NCBI GenBank assembly: GCA_950022295.1
Contig: OX465598.1
Span: 61,364,001 to 61,428,000, forward strand
DNA length: 64,000 bases
Direction of reading: 5' to 3'
DNA from: Bromus sterilis
Lineage: Eukaryota > Streptophyta > Magnoliopsida > Poales > Poaceae
The notes below the pieces were generated by a model. That model did no database searches. It saw nothing but the letters and a program-made list of their open reading frames with translations, and was not told the origin of the DNA. Position numbers and translations under genes: made by a program. Of this stretch, positions 34,755 through 47,300 are shown one piece after another (the stretch's first letter is position 1; each line of letters starts with the position of its first letter).

Positions 34755-37700
34755 TGTCGGGACCCGGGGTTAGCGTATGCAAGTCCCGCTACGACATAGT
34801 CATATGGAGAGCCGAGAACCGTACCCACTTGTCTAAGCAGACAAGGCCAAGCACAGAACGTTCTCGGAAAGCATCCTACGTGAGGGGCATCCCATCCCGG
34901 CCGGATGATCAACTGAGATGGGTCCTCATCTTCCGCACACAAGTCTAAATGATATGGGTGATGAACTCCCATATTCACATACAAGTCGCCTCAACCATAC
35001 TATCGACTATCTCATAACTCTTACATAGACTTACTCCAGCCCGATCACTTAGTCGGGGTCTAGGGAGGGCTCGATCATACATCAAAGTGTGCACGAGACG
35101 TAGTCTCGAGCAATCGCATCGCGATGCCCCAAGCTGCGCACATCTAAGGGCCACTTGGTGTATGAAAGACCGCCAGCCAGATCACAACTAAGGTCTCGAA
35201 AACCATACAAAGACATGCATGTTATAAACATACACGCAACACACATGCCTTGTATGAACAGCAGGTATCATTGCAATTCTCTACAAAGTATACATCTTTA
35301 TTGATAAATCTTACAGAGTGCACATAGAGATCACAAGTCTGTGATCCAACATTACATCAAGCATGCGGAAGCAAAGTAGGTCTGAGTTCAGACAAGTTTA
35401 ACAAATGGCTTAGAGAAGCCTTATCTAAAAACAAGCCCTCCACGAGGGAACAGTCGTCTGACTGGGACTACACTAGCTTGGTCTTGGTCTGAGTCTTCAT
35501 TCTTCGAGCTTCGGGTAGAAGCCACCATCAGGTAGGTGGGTTCATCTAAAACATAGAATAAGCAAACGTGAGTACAAAGTCGTACTCAGCAAGACTTACG
35601 TAGGAACTATACTACTCATGCATATGTATCAAGGTAAAGGGAGGTGGGGTTTCACTTGAAGAAGGGCCAGCTTTGACTTGGCTAGTCCTGAACTACGAGT
35701 ACCAGACTTGAGGTAAGAAGCATACACGAGTCCACTACATCTCCAACCAATACACCACTATGGTTACTTCCTCGACTTCCCCACGAGAAGCACACCATAG
35801 CACTCACGCTTATCTTGCGAGTTTTAGAAGTATCCAGTTCAAGTTGTCTAATAATCAAGCTAAGCTTTCCAAGCAGTCCTTAACCGCGGACGCGGCTATT
35901 CGAATAGTTTTGTTAACCCTGCAGGGGTGTACCACTAACCACACGTGTCATCAGTTACCGCCTTTTGCGTGTCACCGTTCAAGAGGTGACAGCGAGGATG
36001 CCACTACAAAACTTCGCCCACAGCTCCGTTCTAGTCCAGAGAGTCGCCTATGTGAGGGGGATCCGTATGGAAGTCCGGCCGAGGTTCCAGTAAAGCCTCA
36101 AACGATGTGTGCAGGGTCCCAAGCCGGTCTTGAAAAGCCGTTCATCCACTTCGCAGACCGTGCTACAGCCCTACCAGAACTCTGAACTACTGCGACTTCT
36201 GGGGTTCGAACGGGGTGAGGTACTAGGATGAGAGGGGTCAGTGAGCCCAATGTGTGGTTGTACTCTTCTTCTTGGATCACCACACAAGAACTCGGACTTA
36301 AGGCGGTGTTCAACGAGACAACCCACTGTGTACTCCTACACAACCTCTCATCGTTCACCTTGTATTAGGGTAGATTCACCAACACATTTCACGTTCATCA
36401 ACACCATGTTTATCATCATCCAGACTCACATAAAAAGCAACCTCATTGTACCACTAAGCATGCAATAAGCAGTAACAGTTGCAGGGGCCACATGATATCA
36501 AACAACTCCTATGTCAGCTAGGATTGTGGTTTGCTTACTACTGTGACAAGATGATAGGTCATGCATCGGATATGGGTTCAACTATGCGGTAGAATCGATA
36601 CAAGGTGATCTCCTAAACATGCATAAGCGAGACTGAGAGGGAATTGGGATTTTATAGACATGATCAATGGGGGTTTGCTTGCCTTGCTGACGGGGTTCAG
36701 TCACGGGGTCTTCAACGAAGGGGGTGATCTCGGGTTCCGGCTCCACTTCTATCCGAGCAAACAATACAAACAAAGTGATCAACATAAGGTACAATGCACA
36801 AGCACATGATCAATTGTATATGGTGATGTTCATGGTACTGATGTGTTGAGCATTTCATTTAAAAGGAGTATATTGCATTTGAGTTGCAAATTCAAACTCC
36901 ATTTGATTTATCGATGAATTTCAAATGCATTTGAATGCATGAAAGTTCATTTGAAAAGTTTGATCATGAAGTGATGTTGTATAGTTGAGATTAAGCTTCT
37001 GATGTGTGGATGAATCCATTCAAAATAAGTGTGTTGCAAAGTCATTTGCAAATTCACTCCAAATTTGAATTTGAAAAGGATCCATATGCATGTTTGCTAC
37101 TGTTCACCCATTTTAAAATGGTCAAACATAGAAACAAGTTGCATATTCATAATCCTTGTATTTTTCTGATATTTTTAGACATATTATTTGTCCAATTTGG
37201 AGTTAAAATGAATGAGTTATGAATTTCCAAAGTTTAATGCATTTTCTGGAATTTCTGGAATTTTCTGAAATTCTTTTTAAACTGGAAAAGGTTTTACTGC
37301 GTCATCATGAGGTCAGCATGACGCAAGGGGGGGGCTGACAACAGGGGGCCACCTGTAAGCCTCAGTGGGGGTTAATCCCTCTGTTTAAACTAAACAGAGA
37401 GGGATTAGGGGGCTGGGGCCCCACCTGTCATGGTCACTGGGGGTGGGCTAGGGTTTAGTTAAGCTCGGGGGTTAGCTGCTAATGGCGGGGGTCACCGGAG
37501 TCTTGCCGGAGACTCGCCGGACTTAGGATTTAGGCGGGGGGAGGGGTCTGGAGGGCACGGGCTTGCTCCTCTTCGTCTTCCGCATCCAGAGGTGCCATCG
37601 GGGGGTCACGAGAGCGCTCCAGTGCACGGTGACGACGACGTGCGCGCGGCGGCTGTCCACTGACGACGACGGCGAGGCAAAGCAAAGCACGGGGAGGGCA

Positions 37701-38669
37701 AAGAGAAGGGGGAAACGGCGCAGCTGCTCACCCTGAGCGCGACGGAGACCTCGTCGGAGCCGGAGATGGAGCGGGCGACGCTCGATTGCTCGTCGGAGCT
37801 TCGGTGCCCGGCGAAGAAGTCTTGAAGCTGGCGGCGCACACAGTGGCTCCTTTGCTCAACCGAGAGCACGGGAAGACGAGGAGGATGGCGGGCTTCCTTC
37901 TGGACAGGTCGACGCGTCGTCTCGTCGACGTTGGCTGTGGTTGTGCGCGGCGGCGTGCTCCGGCGGCTCTCGGGCTGCGCGAGATTCGCGAGAGGAAGAG
38001 GGGGAGAGCGTCCAGGAGCTAGGGGGAACGGTGCGGGGCTTTGAGGGGGTTCCCCTGGCGAGGAGATGAGGAAGGGGAGCGCCTAGATGGCTCGGCAGCC
38101 GTGGCATGCTCGCCACGGCGGCGAGCTGCCTGCTCTGGCGTCGGCGGGGAAGACGACAAGGGGGGAGGCCAGTGGGCTGGGCCGGCTGGGGCTACAGTTG
38201 GGCCAGAATGGCCAGGGGGTTCTCTTCTCTATTTCTTCTTCTTTTCTTTTCTGTTATTTGTTTTGCTGTGCTAAAACAATTAGCTAGGCATTTTATAAAA
38301 TACCCAAAACTTTTATGTGGGCTTAGAAATAAGTAGCTAGCCACTCATAACTTTTGGGAATTTTTGAAATTCAATTAATTTGAATTTCAACTCAAATAGG
38401 GGTTTATTTAATTTTACAAGGCATTGTTTGAAAATTAGAAAATTCCATGGGCATGGGAAAGAACCCAAACCAATTTTAAAATGATCAGCATCATTTATAG
38501 GAATTTTCCAAATACTCAAATGATTTTGGGAAAAAGATTTTTATCTGGCCATTTGATTTAAATTTCTCAGGGCTTTTCTTTTCCCCATTTTTGAATTTTC
38601 TTTTGAATGTTTGGCATGATGCAAAGGCCTAAGCTTACCCTAGCACATACCTAAGTTGGGGTTCTGACA
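34755..38669 (-). repeat. Element E 3' LTR (3.9 kb)
   Basis: On the minus strand it runs from TGTCAGAACCCC (38669) to ACCCCGGGTCCCGACA (34755). The AT-rich upstream part (38220-38669), a TATA-like TTTTATAAAATA near 38290-38302, and a GC-rich block (37450-38200) in that order suggest promoter and transcription start. Several ORFs in the GC-rich block and near 35760-36360 are chance frames. It shares blocks with solo LTR B. Confidence 0.8.
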
Positions 38670-38685
38670 ACTCGCCCCCACTCAA
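38670..38685 (-). other. Polypurine tract of element E
   Basis: The minus strand reads GAGTGGGGGCGAGT just before the 3' LTR start at 38669. Confidence 0.75.
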
Positions 38686-39927
38686 AAGAATCTCGTCCCG
38701 AGATTCAGAAGTGTGCGGGAGGAAGGAGGGATACTCGGTACTGAGACGGTCTTCTCTTTCCCATGTGGCTTCTTTCTCTGAGTGATGAGACCACTGAACT
38801 TTCAGAAACTTGATCTTCTTTCGGCGAGTGACACGCTCTGCTGAATCAAGAACACGAACAGGGTATTCTCGATAAGAAAGGTCATCTTGGAGATCAAGCG
38901 TTTCATGGTCGACTTCGCGGATGGGGTCCTTGAAGCAATGCCTGAGTTGTGACACATGGAATACATCATGTACTCGGGAAAGGTGCGAGGGTAGTTCAAG
39001 TTGGTAGGCAACTTCTCCACGTTTAGCAAGAATGCGGAAAGATCCGATGTAACGTGGGGCCAACTTGCCTTTGATACCGAAACGTTGGGTTCCCTTCAGA
39101 GGAGTAACCCGGAGGTAAGCCTTCTCATCCAGATTGTAGCTTTCTTGCCTATGATGACGATCATAGTAGCTTTTCTGACGAGACCGGGCTGCTTTCAATT
39201 GATCACGAACAATGCGAACTTGCTCTTCTGCTTCCTTGATCATATCCGGTCCAAAGAGTTGTCTTTCACCGGTTTCTGACCAGTTTAAGGGTGTTCGACA
39301 TCTTCGTCCATAAAGGAGTTCAAAAGGAGCCATGTTCAGACTAGATTGGAAACTATTGTTATAAGCAAATTCGGCGAATGGAAGAGACTTCTCCCAATTC
39401 TTTCCGAATGAGATAACACAAGCGCTAAGCATGTCTTCAAGAATTTGGTTAACCCTTTCGACTTGACCGCTAGACTGAAGATGGAAAGCTGTACTAAAGG
39501 AGAGATGAGTTCCCATAGCATGTTGGAAGCTTCCCCAAAATCTAGAGGTGAAAAGGCTACCACGATCAGAATTGATTTCCAAAGGAACACCGTGAAGAGA
39601 CACAATTCTAGAGACGTACAAGTCCGCTAACTGGCTAGCAGTTATAGACTCGCGGAATGGAAGAAAGTGTGCAACTTTGGACAGTCTATCTATGACAACG
39701 AAGGTGATGAAGTCCATACCGACTTTGTCCCATTTCCACTCGGGAATAGACAAAGGTTGAAGTGTACCAGCAGGTCTTTGATGTTCTGCCTTAATGCGAC
39801 GACAAACATCACATTCATCAACAAATCGAGCAATGTCTCTCTTCATCCTAGTCCACCAAAATCTCTGGCGTAGATCTCGGTACATTTTTGTGCTACCGGG
39901 ATGAATTGAGAGGGGTGTGTCATGGGC
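38671..39927 (-). pseudogene. Element E integrase and C-terminal region
   Basis: Open from the stop at 39928-39930 to a terminus inside the LTR boundary. It includes the zinc-binding part (HPGSTKMYRDLRQRFWW ... CDVCRRIKAEHQ). The catalytic core has Asp in WDKVGMDFITFV, Asp in EINSDRGSLF and Glu in SGQVERVNQIL. A C-terminal region with LAPRYIGSFRILAKRGEVAY follows. The last part, YPVRVLDSAERVTRRKKIKF followed by WEREDRLSTEYPSF, is the chromodomain-like tail that directs some chromoviruses to heterochromatin. The core looks complete except for the stop before it. Confidence 0.9.
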
Positions 39928-41154
39928 TTATTTGAGGATGAGTTGCCTTAGTTCCCTATTCTTAGGTACTACCAAACGATTTCCAAAGAATACCGTTCCT
40001 TTACTATATGTGGAGAAACATTTAGCAAATCCGCTAGCAATGTTCTCCTTGATCCGGCGAACACCTTGTGCACGCCGTTGGTCAACTATGATTTGATCCT
40101 CAAGGGTTGGTTTCGCCACCAAGTTGAAAAGAGATCCACGAGGAACAATCTCGAGGTTGAGCTTTCAAAATTCCTCCTAAAGAAGTGGTTGATACTGTTG
40201 TAACATGAGGTTTTTACAATACGACTTACGACTTAGTGCATCAGCCATGACATTGGCTTTGCCTGGGGTGTAAGAAATTCCTACGTCGTAATATTTTATC
40301 AACTCAATCCAGCGTCTTTGCCTGAGATTAAGATCTGGCTGGGTGAAAATGTATTTGAGGCTTTGGTGGTCGGAATAGATCTCACAATGATTACCAAGGA
40401 GGTAATGTCGTCAAGTTGTTAGGGCATGAACTACGGCAGCGAGTTCAAGGTCATGGGTAGGATAGTTCTCTTCATGTGGCCGCAACTGGCGTGAAGCATA
40501 AGCTACCACATGTCGATCTTGCAGAAGTATGCATCCTAACCCTTGCCGTGATGCGTCACAATAGATCTCGAAATCCTTTTTGGTGTCTGGAGGTGCAAGT
40601 ACGGGTGCAGAAGTCAATCTTCTTTTTAGCTCTTGAAAACTTTCCTCGCACTTGGGAGTCCATAGGAATTTCTTATCTTTCTTGAGGAGTTCAGTTAGAG
40701 GCTTTGCAACTTTGGAGATGTTCTCAACGAAGCGGCGGCAATAGCTGGCTAGGCCAAGAAAACTCCTAACTTTCTTAACCGATTCAGGTGGAGTCCAGTC
40801 AAGGACGGCCTGAACTCTCTCGGGATTCACAACAATGCCTTTTGCAGAAATCACGTGGCCTAAGTAGGTCACTTCTGGTAGCCAAAATTCACACTTGGAG
40901 AATTTAGCATACAGGCGATGCTCTCTAAGTTTCATCAATACCAGCCTTAGGTGTTCAGCATGTTCTTCTTCGTTCTTCGAGTAGATGAGAATGTTATCGA
41001 GATAAACTACAACAAATTTATCTAAGTACTCCATGAAGATCGAATTCATCATGCGTGAGAAAGTGGCGGGGGCATTGGTTAAACCAAAGGACATGACTGT
41101 GTACTCGTAAAGACCATAACGAGTAGTAAAAGCCGTTTTGGGAATGTCCTCGTT
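39928..41154 (-). pseudogene. Element E reverse transcriptase (C-terminal part) and RNase H, broken
   Basis: The open part 41094-40414 gives MSFGLTNAPATFSRMMN, then the polymerase motif as YLDNILIYSK, where the second Asp of YxDD is Asn. RT thumb motifs follow (HVISAKGIVVNPERVQAV, SFLGLASYCRRFVENISK) and RNase H (FEIYCDASRQGLG, YASRQLRPHEENYPTHDLEL). A stop at 40411-40413 falls in a normally conserved Trp position; more stops occur near 40160. Both the catalytic change and the stops argue that the polymerase is dead. Confidence 0.9.
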
Positions 41155-42236
41155 TCAGATATTGATTTGATGATAACCTAATCTCAAATCCATCTTGGAG
41201 AAGACAGAGGATCCTGCAAGTTGATCATAAAGATCATTGATCCTGGGCAGTGGGTACTTGTTCTTTATCGTCGCTAGATTTAGCGGGCGATAGTCTACGC
41301 ACATCCTTTCTGTTCCATCTTTCTTCGTTACGAACAGAACGGGGCAACCCCATGGCGATGAGCTAGGGCGGATGAAGCCTTTTTCCAACAAAGCTTCCAG
41401 TTGGGTTTTAAGCTCAGCTAACTCACGTGGGGCCATTTTATATGGGCGTCTGGAAATTGGTGCGGTTCCTGGGGCAAGATCTACAATGAACTCTACACAC
41501 CTCTCGGGTGGCATTCCCGGCAGCTCTTCAGGAAAGACATCCGGGAAGTCACGAACCACCGGAACATCTTCAAGGTCGGGAAGGGGAAGCACATTCAAAG
41601 AATGCACCTGGGTTCTTGTTCTTGGAGAGGAATAATCTATTGTCTGGCCTGAAGGGTGCGTAAGTCTAACTGACTTGGCTTTACAATCAAGAAAAGCATG
41701 TTGTCTTGATAACCAATCCATACCAAGGATGACATCAATGTCTGAAGACTTGAGGGCTATGAGTGAAGCAAGGAATACTAAACCCTCAATTGCAATTTGA
41801 TTACCATGGCTTACTCTATTAGTTTGCCACTTGGAACCAGGAGTTCGAATGATCATTGGGGTGAACATTTCTTCAATGGATACATCATGTCGAAGTACAT
41901 AACTTTCCGACATGAATGAGTGAGAAGCTCCTGGATCGAAAAGGACAGAAGTGGGAACAAAATTGACTGGGAGCGTACCAAAAATGACGTCAGAAGTACT
42001 ATCAGTTTCCTCAGCTGAGATTTGGTTCACACGTCCAGGATTTGTGGAAGTGAAAGGCTTGGCAGTGGGAACCTTCGGGGGTGGCTTGGCACGAACAATG
42101 GGGTTTCCTTTGGCATGGGGTGGAGCATTCTGATTGACTGGGCACTCATGAGAGTAGTGAATAGGATGGCCACATCTGAAACAGGCTCCAAAGATAGTGC
42201 GAGGAGCTGAGTTATTTGGTGGAGCTGGTGGACGAG
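41155..42236 (-). pseudogene. Element E gag zinc knuckle, protease and N-terminal reverse transcriptase
   Basis: An open frame of about 360 codons, entered from the right at the cut with F. It begins with a CX2CX4HX4C knuckle (CFRCGHPIHYSHECP) of Gag. Then comes the protease with TSVLFDPGASHSFMSESY (catalytic Asp in D-P-G-A) and SDIDVILGMDWLSRQHAFLD. RT follows with ISRRPYKMAPRELAELKTQL, FIRPSSSPWGCPVLFVTKKD, MCVDYRPLNLATIKNKYPLP and FSKMDLRLGYHQINI. It stops at 41155-41157. Confidence 0.92.
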
Positions 42237-44309
42237 TGTAACATCCCAAAATTCTCCGAATTTTGGAATGTTAATAAATTAAATAAATAATGATTGTTTG
42301 ATTGATGTGTTTGATTTTCTCTGGGAATTAAAAAATTTTGGTGTTGAAATGAATATTAAAACGAGAGGGAATAAAATGACTTTCCCTAATATTCACCGTT
42401 GGTGTTTTGGAATTTATTATTTAAAAACAAAACCAACAAAATAAAATGAGAGAAGGTAATATGACTCCTTCAACATTTTAAAAGTTTGGAAAATGTTTTA
42501 AATCTTTATTGGAATTCTTCTAAAATATTTTTAAACATTTTTCAACACATGGCAGTTTGCTGGAGAGGATATAAAACGACTTATCCCCATTTTTAATTCG
42601 TTGAAGAATAGTTTAAAACATTTTTAGGGGACTTTTTAATTTTACTTTGGAGTTATAAATATTTTCTAAAATTATTTTTGGAATTTATTTATGCTCTGGA
42701 AAAGTTTTTAAATCAATTTTCAGAGTTTTCGGTATTTTTAAAATGCTAGAAAAGTATTTAAAAATATTTAAAAATAAGTTGAAAAGGTTTTATTTTATTT
42801 TGTTATTTTGGTCAAGCTAGAAATTCAATTTTATTATTTTAAAAATATTGGCGAAGATGGAATTTTAAAATAAATTTCCGTGATTTTTTTAATATTGTTT
42901 TGGGCCTAACGGGCCTGCTCTGTTTTTTTTTTCGCAGACCGATTTTGTATTTATCTCGGATTTACAAAAAAAAAGAGGGATTAGGGGCTGGCTATAAATA
43001 GCCCCGATTAGGGCTAAGTTTATTTTTGTTAGCATTTTTAGGGTTAGCTCTAAACTAATCCGCGGGACCCGCCGCCGTCGACGTCATCGTCGGAATCTCG
43101 CCGGAGTTCGCCGGACCACCGCGGAAGCTTCGCCGGAGCATCGCCGGAGTGCGTTTTTTTGTGCTTTTCGAGGTAATTTTCGCGGATCGCCGCCCTAGCC
43201 GCGCCGTCCGCCGCCTTGCTCGCGTAGCCGGCCCATGGCCGGAGCCGGCCGGAGCCAGCCGAGCTCCCGCGCCATGGCCGCTGCCCCGTGGCCGCCTCCA
43301 TGGCCGCAGCGCCCGGCCCCGTGCGCCCTTGGCCCCGTGCGCCTTCCGCCCGGCTGGCCGCCCGCCTGGCCGCGCCCCCCGCCGGCCTTGGCCGCCCCGC
43401 CGGCCGCTCCTGGCCGGAGCCGCAGCCGAGCCGAGCCTGGCCGGAGCCGCAGCCGTGCCGAGCCTGGCCGGAGAGCCATGGCCTGGTTCCCCTGCGCGCG
43501 TGCTGCCCATGGGAAGAAGGAGCAGTTGGAAAAAAAGTTAGAAAAAACGTTTCGATTTTTTTTCCAGATCTGGATCCAAACCGCTCAGGGACCCGATCGC
43601 GTTTTTTGTAAAATTTTTATTTATGTACGGTTCCTTTTTGCAGTAGAATCCCCCGGTACCCCCGTTTTTCACCCGAAACCGTTTTCGCGAGTACTTTTTA
43701 AATGTAACTCGGAATTGGGCGATTCCAGTTGCGTTGCGACCGTGTAGAAATTCTCTAGCCAGTAGACCTAGTGTTACAGAAGTTTGAAGTATTTAAATTT
43801 GGATCCCAAGCTGATCCAAATTGGAATTTCCGGCAGCCGTAACTTTTTACCGGTGCGCCCGTTTGCGCCGTTTCTTTTTGTGTTGGATCACTCGTTCCAT
43901 GTACTTTCTCTTTATATCATGTGTACACAAAAATTTACAAGTTTATTGATCTGTTCAATTTCAAATTCAATTCAATGTTGCAACTGCTATGACCTGCGTT
44001 GTAGTATTCCATTTCACGTGATTCTTTTTGCATATTGGATCATATGAGACATCTTATCGGCAATATCCACATACCATTCATATTGCTATGATCTTTACCT
44101 TGATTTCATAATGCCTTGATCATACTCTTGTATCGAAAATTCCTTATCCATTGACTCTCTCGAGTTCACGTTCCACCAATCACCTTCGAGCACATCCACA
44201 CCTTTGCACTTCAAAACCTTTTGTTTTATTGCTAAAACTTTAGTGATTGTTCTGTTGATCTTATGTTTTGTCCTTGTGGTGTGATTGCTTATTGAGTTCT
44301 TTCGTTGAC
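42237..44309 (+). mobile_element. Element F: LTR of a Gypsy element (TGTAACATCCC type), 3' end lost
   Basis: It starts TGTAACATCCC within the gag of E, after ACGAG (42232-42236). It has an AT-rich upstream part (42260-42990), a TATA box at 42993-43000, and a very GC-rich block (43060-43500) followed by ordinary sequence. No LTR end and no second ACGAG are found. At about 44310 the sequence changes to the interior of a family-A element. It is either a 5' LTR or a solo LTR whose end was deleted. The GC-rich block gives overlapping ORFs in several frames, including Ala/Pro/Gly/Arg repeats; none is recognisable. Confidence 0.78.
42993..43000 (+). promoter_or_regulatory. TATA box of LTR F
   Basis: TATAAATA in the setting GGCTATAAATAGCC, between AT-rich and GC-rich halves of the LTR, about 65 bases before the GC-rich block. 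It is the best core-promoter match in the window. Confidence 0.6.
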
Positions 44310-47300
44310 GATTGCTTATTGCTGTTCATAACAAGTTAGATCCCGTCTTACTTTGTGTGGGAGAGAGACACGCTCCACTTTCAAAATTTAGAACACATCA
44401 TAGGATTTTTCCTGCTTATCTTTTGCTGTTGTGTGTTCTTTATCTTTTCATAGCTACTGCCATGTTTAGTCTTAGTCTTAGTTTGTCTTTAGCAAGATCC
44501 TTGGCTTTTGTTTAGTTTGTTGCTGGAACTCTTTTTAGTTTTCATGTTTATCTTGTTAAAGAGAGTTGGTTGTTGCACTGAGTTGTGTCTTGTCTTGAAA
44601 GTAGGTGATTGAGGTTGCTATTTAATTTTAGTAGTAACTTGCAATAGTTTTGAGGTATTGATGTGAGTAATGTTTGAACTTTTGGTGTCAAGAGCTCTAG
44701 CCTATTAGTGACAGGTGTCGTATTTTGGGCAATCCGTCTGTATTTTCAAAACCTACAAAACCAATTGAGAACTCTAGCTACTAGATGGATCACTAATCTC
44801 TGGAGGGATCGAATATCAGAGAACACTCACGTACCATGAGTCGAGGATGCGCAAAGATAACCAAACCCCCATACACTCCTCCTCGGGGTACTTGTCTCTT
44901 TGTGAACCTCCTTATTAGATTGAGAGTTACCGATAATAAGTGCATGAGTTCTTCGGACTAATGTAAGTATTGAAAGTTGACACTTCTACCTTCCCATATT
45001 TTGCTAGCCTCTCTCGTGTCGTGCATTGCCTTCTTCTCACTCCGAGAGTTGGTGTCCACCTTCGCCGGTACATCCAAACCCTTGGCATGATACGCTCTGG
45101 CATCATAAGCCTCCTTTTATCTTTCCTCAAAACAACCACCATACCTACCTATCAAGGCATTTCCATAGCCTTTCCGAGTTATATTGCCATGCAACTTCCA
45201 CCTCTTCATGACTTGATCTTCGTGTCATACATGTTCTTGCTACACTGGCAGCGACATACATTGCATACATCATGATAGTTACATCTTCTTTATGATTTTG
45301 AGTACCTTGTAAAGTGTGAAAGATCTCATTTACCTTCTTGTAAATTAGAGTGTTGCCCTTAAGTGAGGAAAAGATCCCAAAGTGGACACAATAAAAGATC
45401 CCAAATAGGACAAATGAGAGTTTAAAAGAAAGAGCCATTGAGGCCACAAAAAAATAAAAAAAATAAAAAGAAAAAGAAATAAAAAGAGAGAAAGGGGCAA
45501 CACTACTATCCTTTTGAGATATCCACACTAGTACTCCCTTTATATCCTTGTACTCAATAGAGATGATCATCATGCATATAGCTATGTGGGGACCTTCACA
45601 CTATAGAACTTGGCTTGCATATTCCAAGGATGAGCCTCCCCAAATTAGCTCTAGGTCTTCATGAGCGAGCAAGTTAGATGCACCCCCACTAGTTCCATTG
45701 GAGAGCTTCTTAGATCGTATGTGCATCCGTTGCATGGCATTCCCTACTCCTCACATCATATCTACCATTTGGCATCTCTTGCCTATGATTGTGCTCATTG
45801 ATGTGAGCCTTTCTCATCCTTTTTGTCTTCCTCCTCCGTACTTCTCTCTTTGCCATCCTAAGTGTCAACTCTCGTGCTTACGCTCATCCATTGCATGAGT
45901 GGTCAAAATATCGAAAAGGAGTGGATCAAATTGACTTGTACCTGGCTAGTGGTCTGGGGACGAGTCAAGGTAAGATTCCAAAGAGGACCAAGTGTGAAAC
46001 TTTAGTAGATTGAGTTCTCAACACAAAATAACTTTTGTTTTTCTCGTATTCCCTATCCCTCTTCTTGCACGCAAACAACATTTGGAGACATTCGAGTCAC
46101 GGACAGCGAGAGCTCTTACACCTAATGTTCTTTTGTTACTTATTTCAATGCTAATATAGACTCTTGCATGTTATTACTTGAATTGAATCTTTAACCTTGA
46201 TTGCTTTACTTTTCAAAGTTCTTATATGGTTGCTGGCATGTCACCATAGAAATTATGCTGTTATCATTTACCTACTCGAGGACGAGTAGGAATTAAGCTT
46301 GGGGATGTTGATACGTCCAAAACGTATCTATAATTTCCGCTTGCTCCATGCATGTTTTGTGTGATATTGCTATGATCTAGATACACTTTCATACACTTTT
46401 AAACATATTTGGACTAACCAATTAACTCAGTGCACCCCAGTGCAAGTTCCTGTTTTCTGCTGTTTTTCTGTTTCAGTTTTCCTCCATATAAAAAGTGCCA
46501 GAAAAATTCCGGGAAAAATACAGGAAAAATCAGCGTATAGGAAGCTTCGCGAAGAAGCCGAGTGGGGCCAGAGGGGAGCCAGGGGGGCCCAGGAGGCCAC
46601 CCGGCGTGGCCCCACCCCTGGCCGCGCCAGGGGGGGCGCCTGGGGCCCCTGGTCCACCTCTGGCTGCCCCCCTTCGCCTATTTATTCTCCGTCACGGGGA
46701 AACTCCGAAGACAGAACCCTATTTCGCAAACTCGCCTCTGTTCCGCCGCCGCCGCGCTTCCGAGATCGGGAGCACCAGAAGACCTCTTCCCGGCACCCTG
46801 CCGGAGGGAGGGCCGACCTCCGGGAGTCTCCTCTCCACCATGGATGCTCCCCGGATGTCTCGTGAGTAGTTTTCCTTGGACCATGGGTCCGTGATCAGTA
46901 GCTATGTGATGTTCTCCTCCCCTCTTTGTTCTTCATGGTTTAGACCTCGTGAGCTGCCCTACATGATCGAGGCACTTTTGTAATATTTATGCTATTGCTA
47001 TGCTGAGTTTGATGGGATCTGATGGATTATGAGATTATGTTCAGATTGTGATAGAGTAATATATTTGGTTTTTATCTCTTATATTTTTGTTCCTAAGTAA
47101 TTCTTGCATGTTCTCCGTTGCTGTTTATTGCTTTGGCCAAGTAGTAGGTAGTGACTCCAAGAGGGAACGTTATGCTCGATTGTGGGTTCATGCCCCCCGA
47201 TGACACGCTTGAGTGACAGAAACATGTGTCTAGGGGATGTGTTGTTGGCACAAGGGGGAAAACAACGGTGCTTGTAACCGCGGTTGCAAGGATTGTTTAC

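Larger units (their letters stand above)
34755..42236 (-). mobile_element. Element E: Tekay-like chromovirus (Gypsy), 5' part missing
   Basis: It reads right to left: C-terminal gag zinc knuckle, protease, RT, RNase H, integrase, polypurine tract and a 3.9-kb 3' LTR that ends against the repeat array of D. The 5' LTR and most of gag are missing because LTR F begins at 42237. The gag-pol order, long LTR starting TGTCAGAACCCC and terminal WEREDRLSTEYPSF block match Tekay/Del-type chromoviruses. At least four in-frame stops are present. Confidence 0.88.

Noticed and set aside
37606..38336. GC-rich ORFs resembling a host gene
   Set aside because: They lie in the LTR of E between its AT-rich and 3' parts; no domain, frames overlap on both strands.
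43050..43747. Long Ala/Pro/Gly/Arg-rich ORFs
   Set aside because: They come from repeated CCGG-rich sequence in LTR F; open in almost all frames, so composition and not coding.
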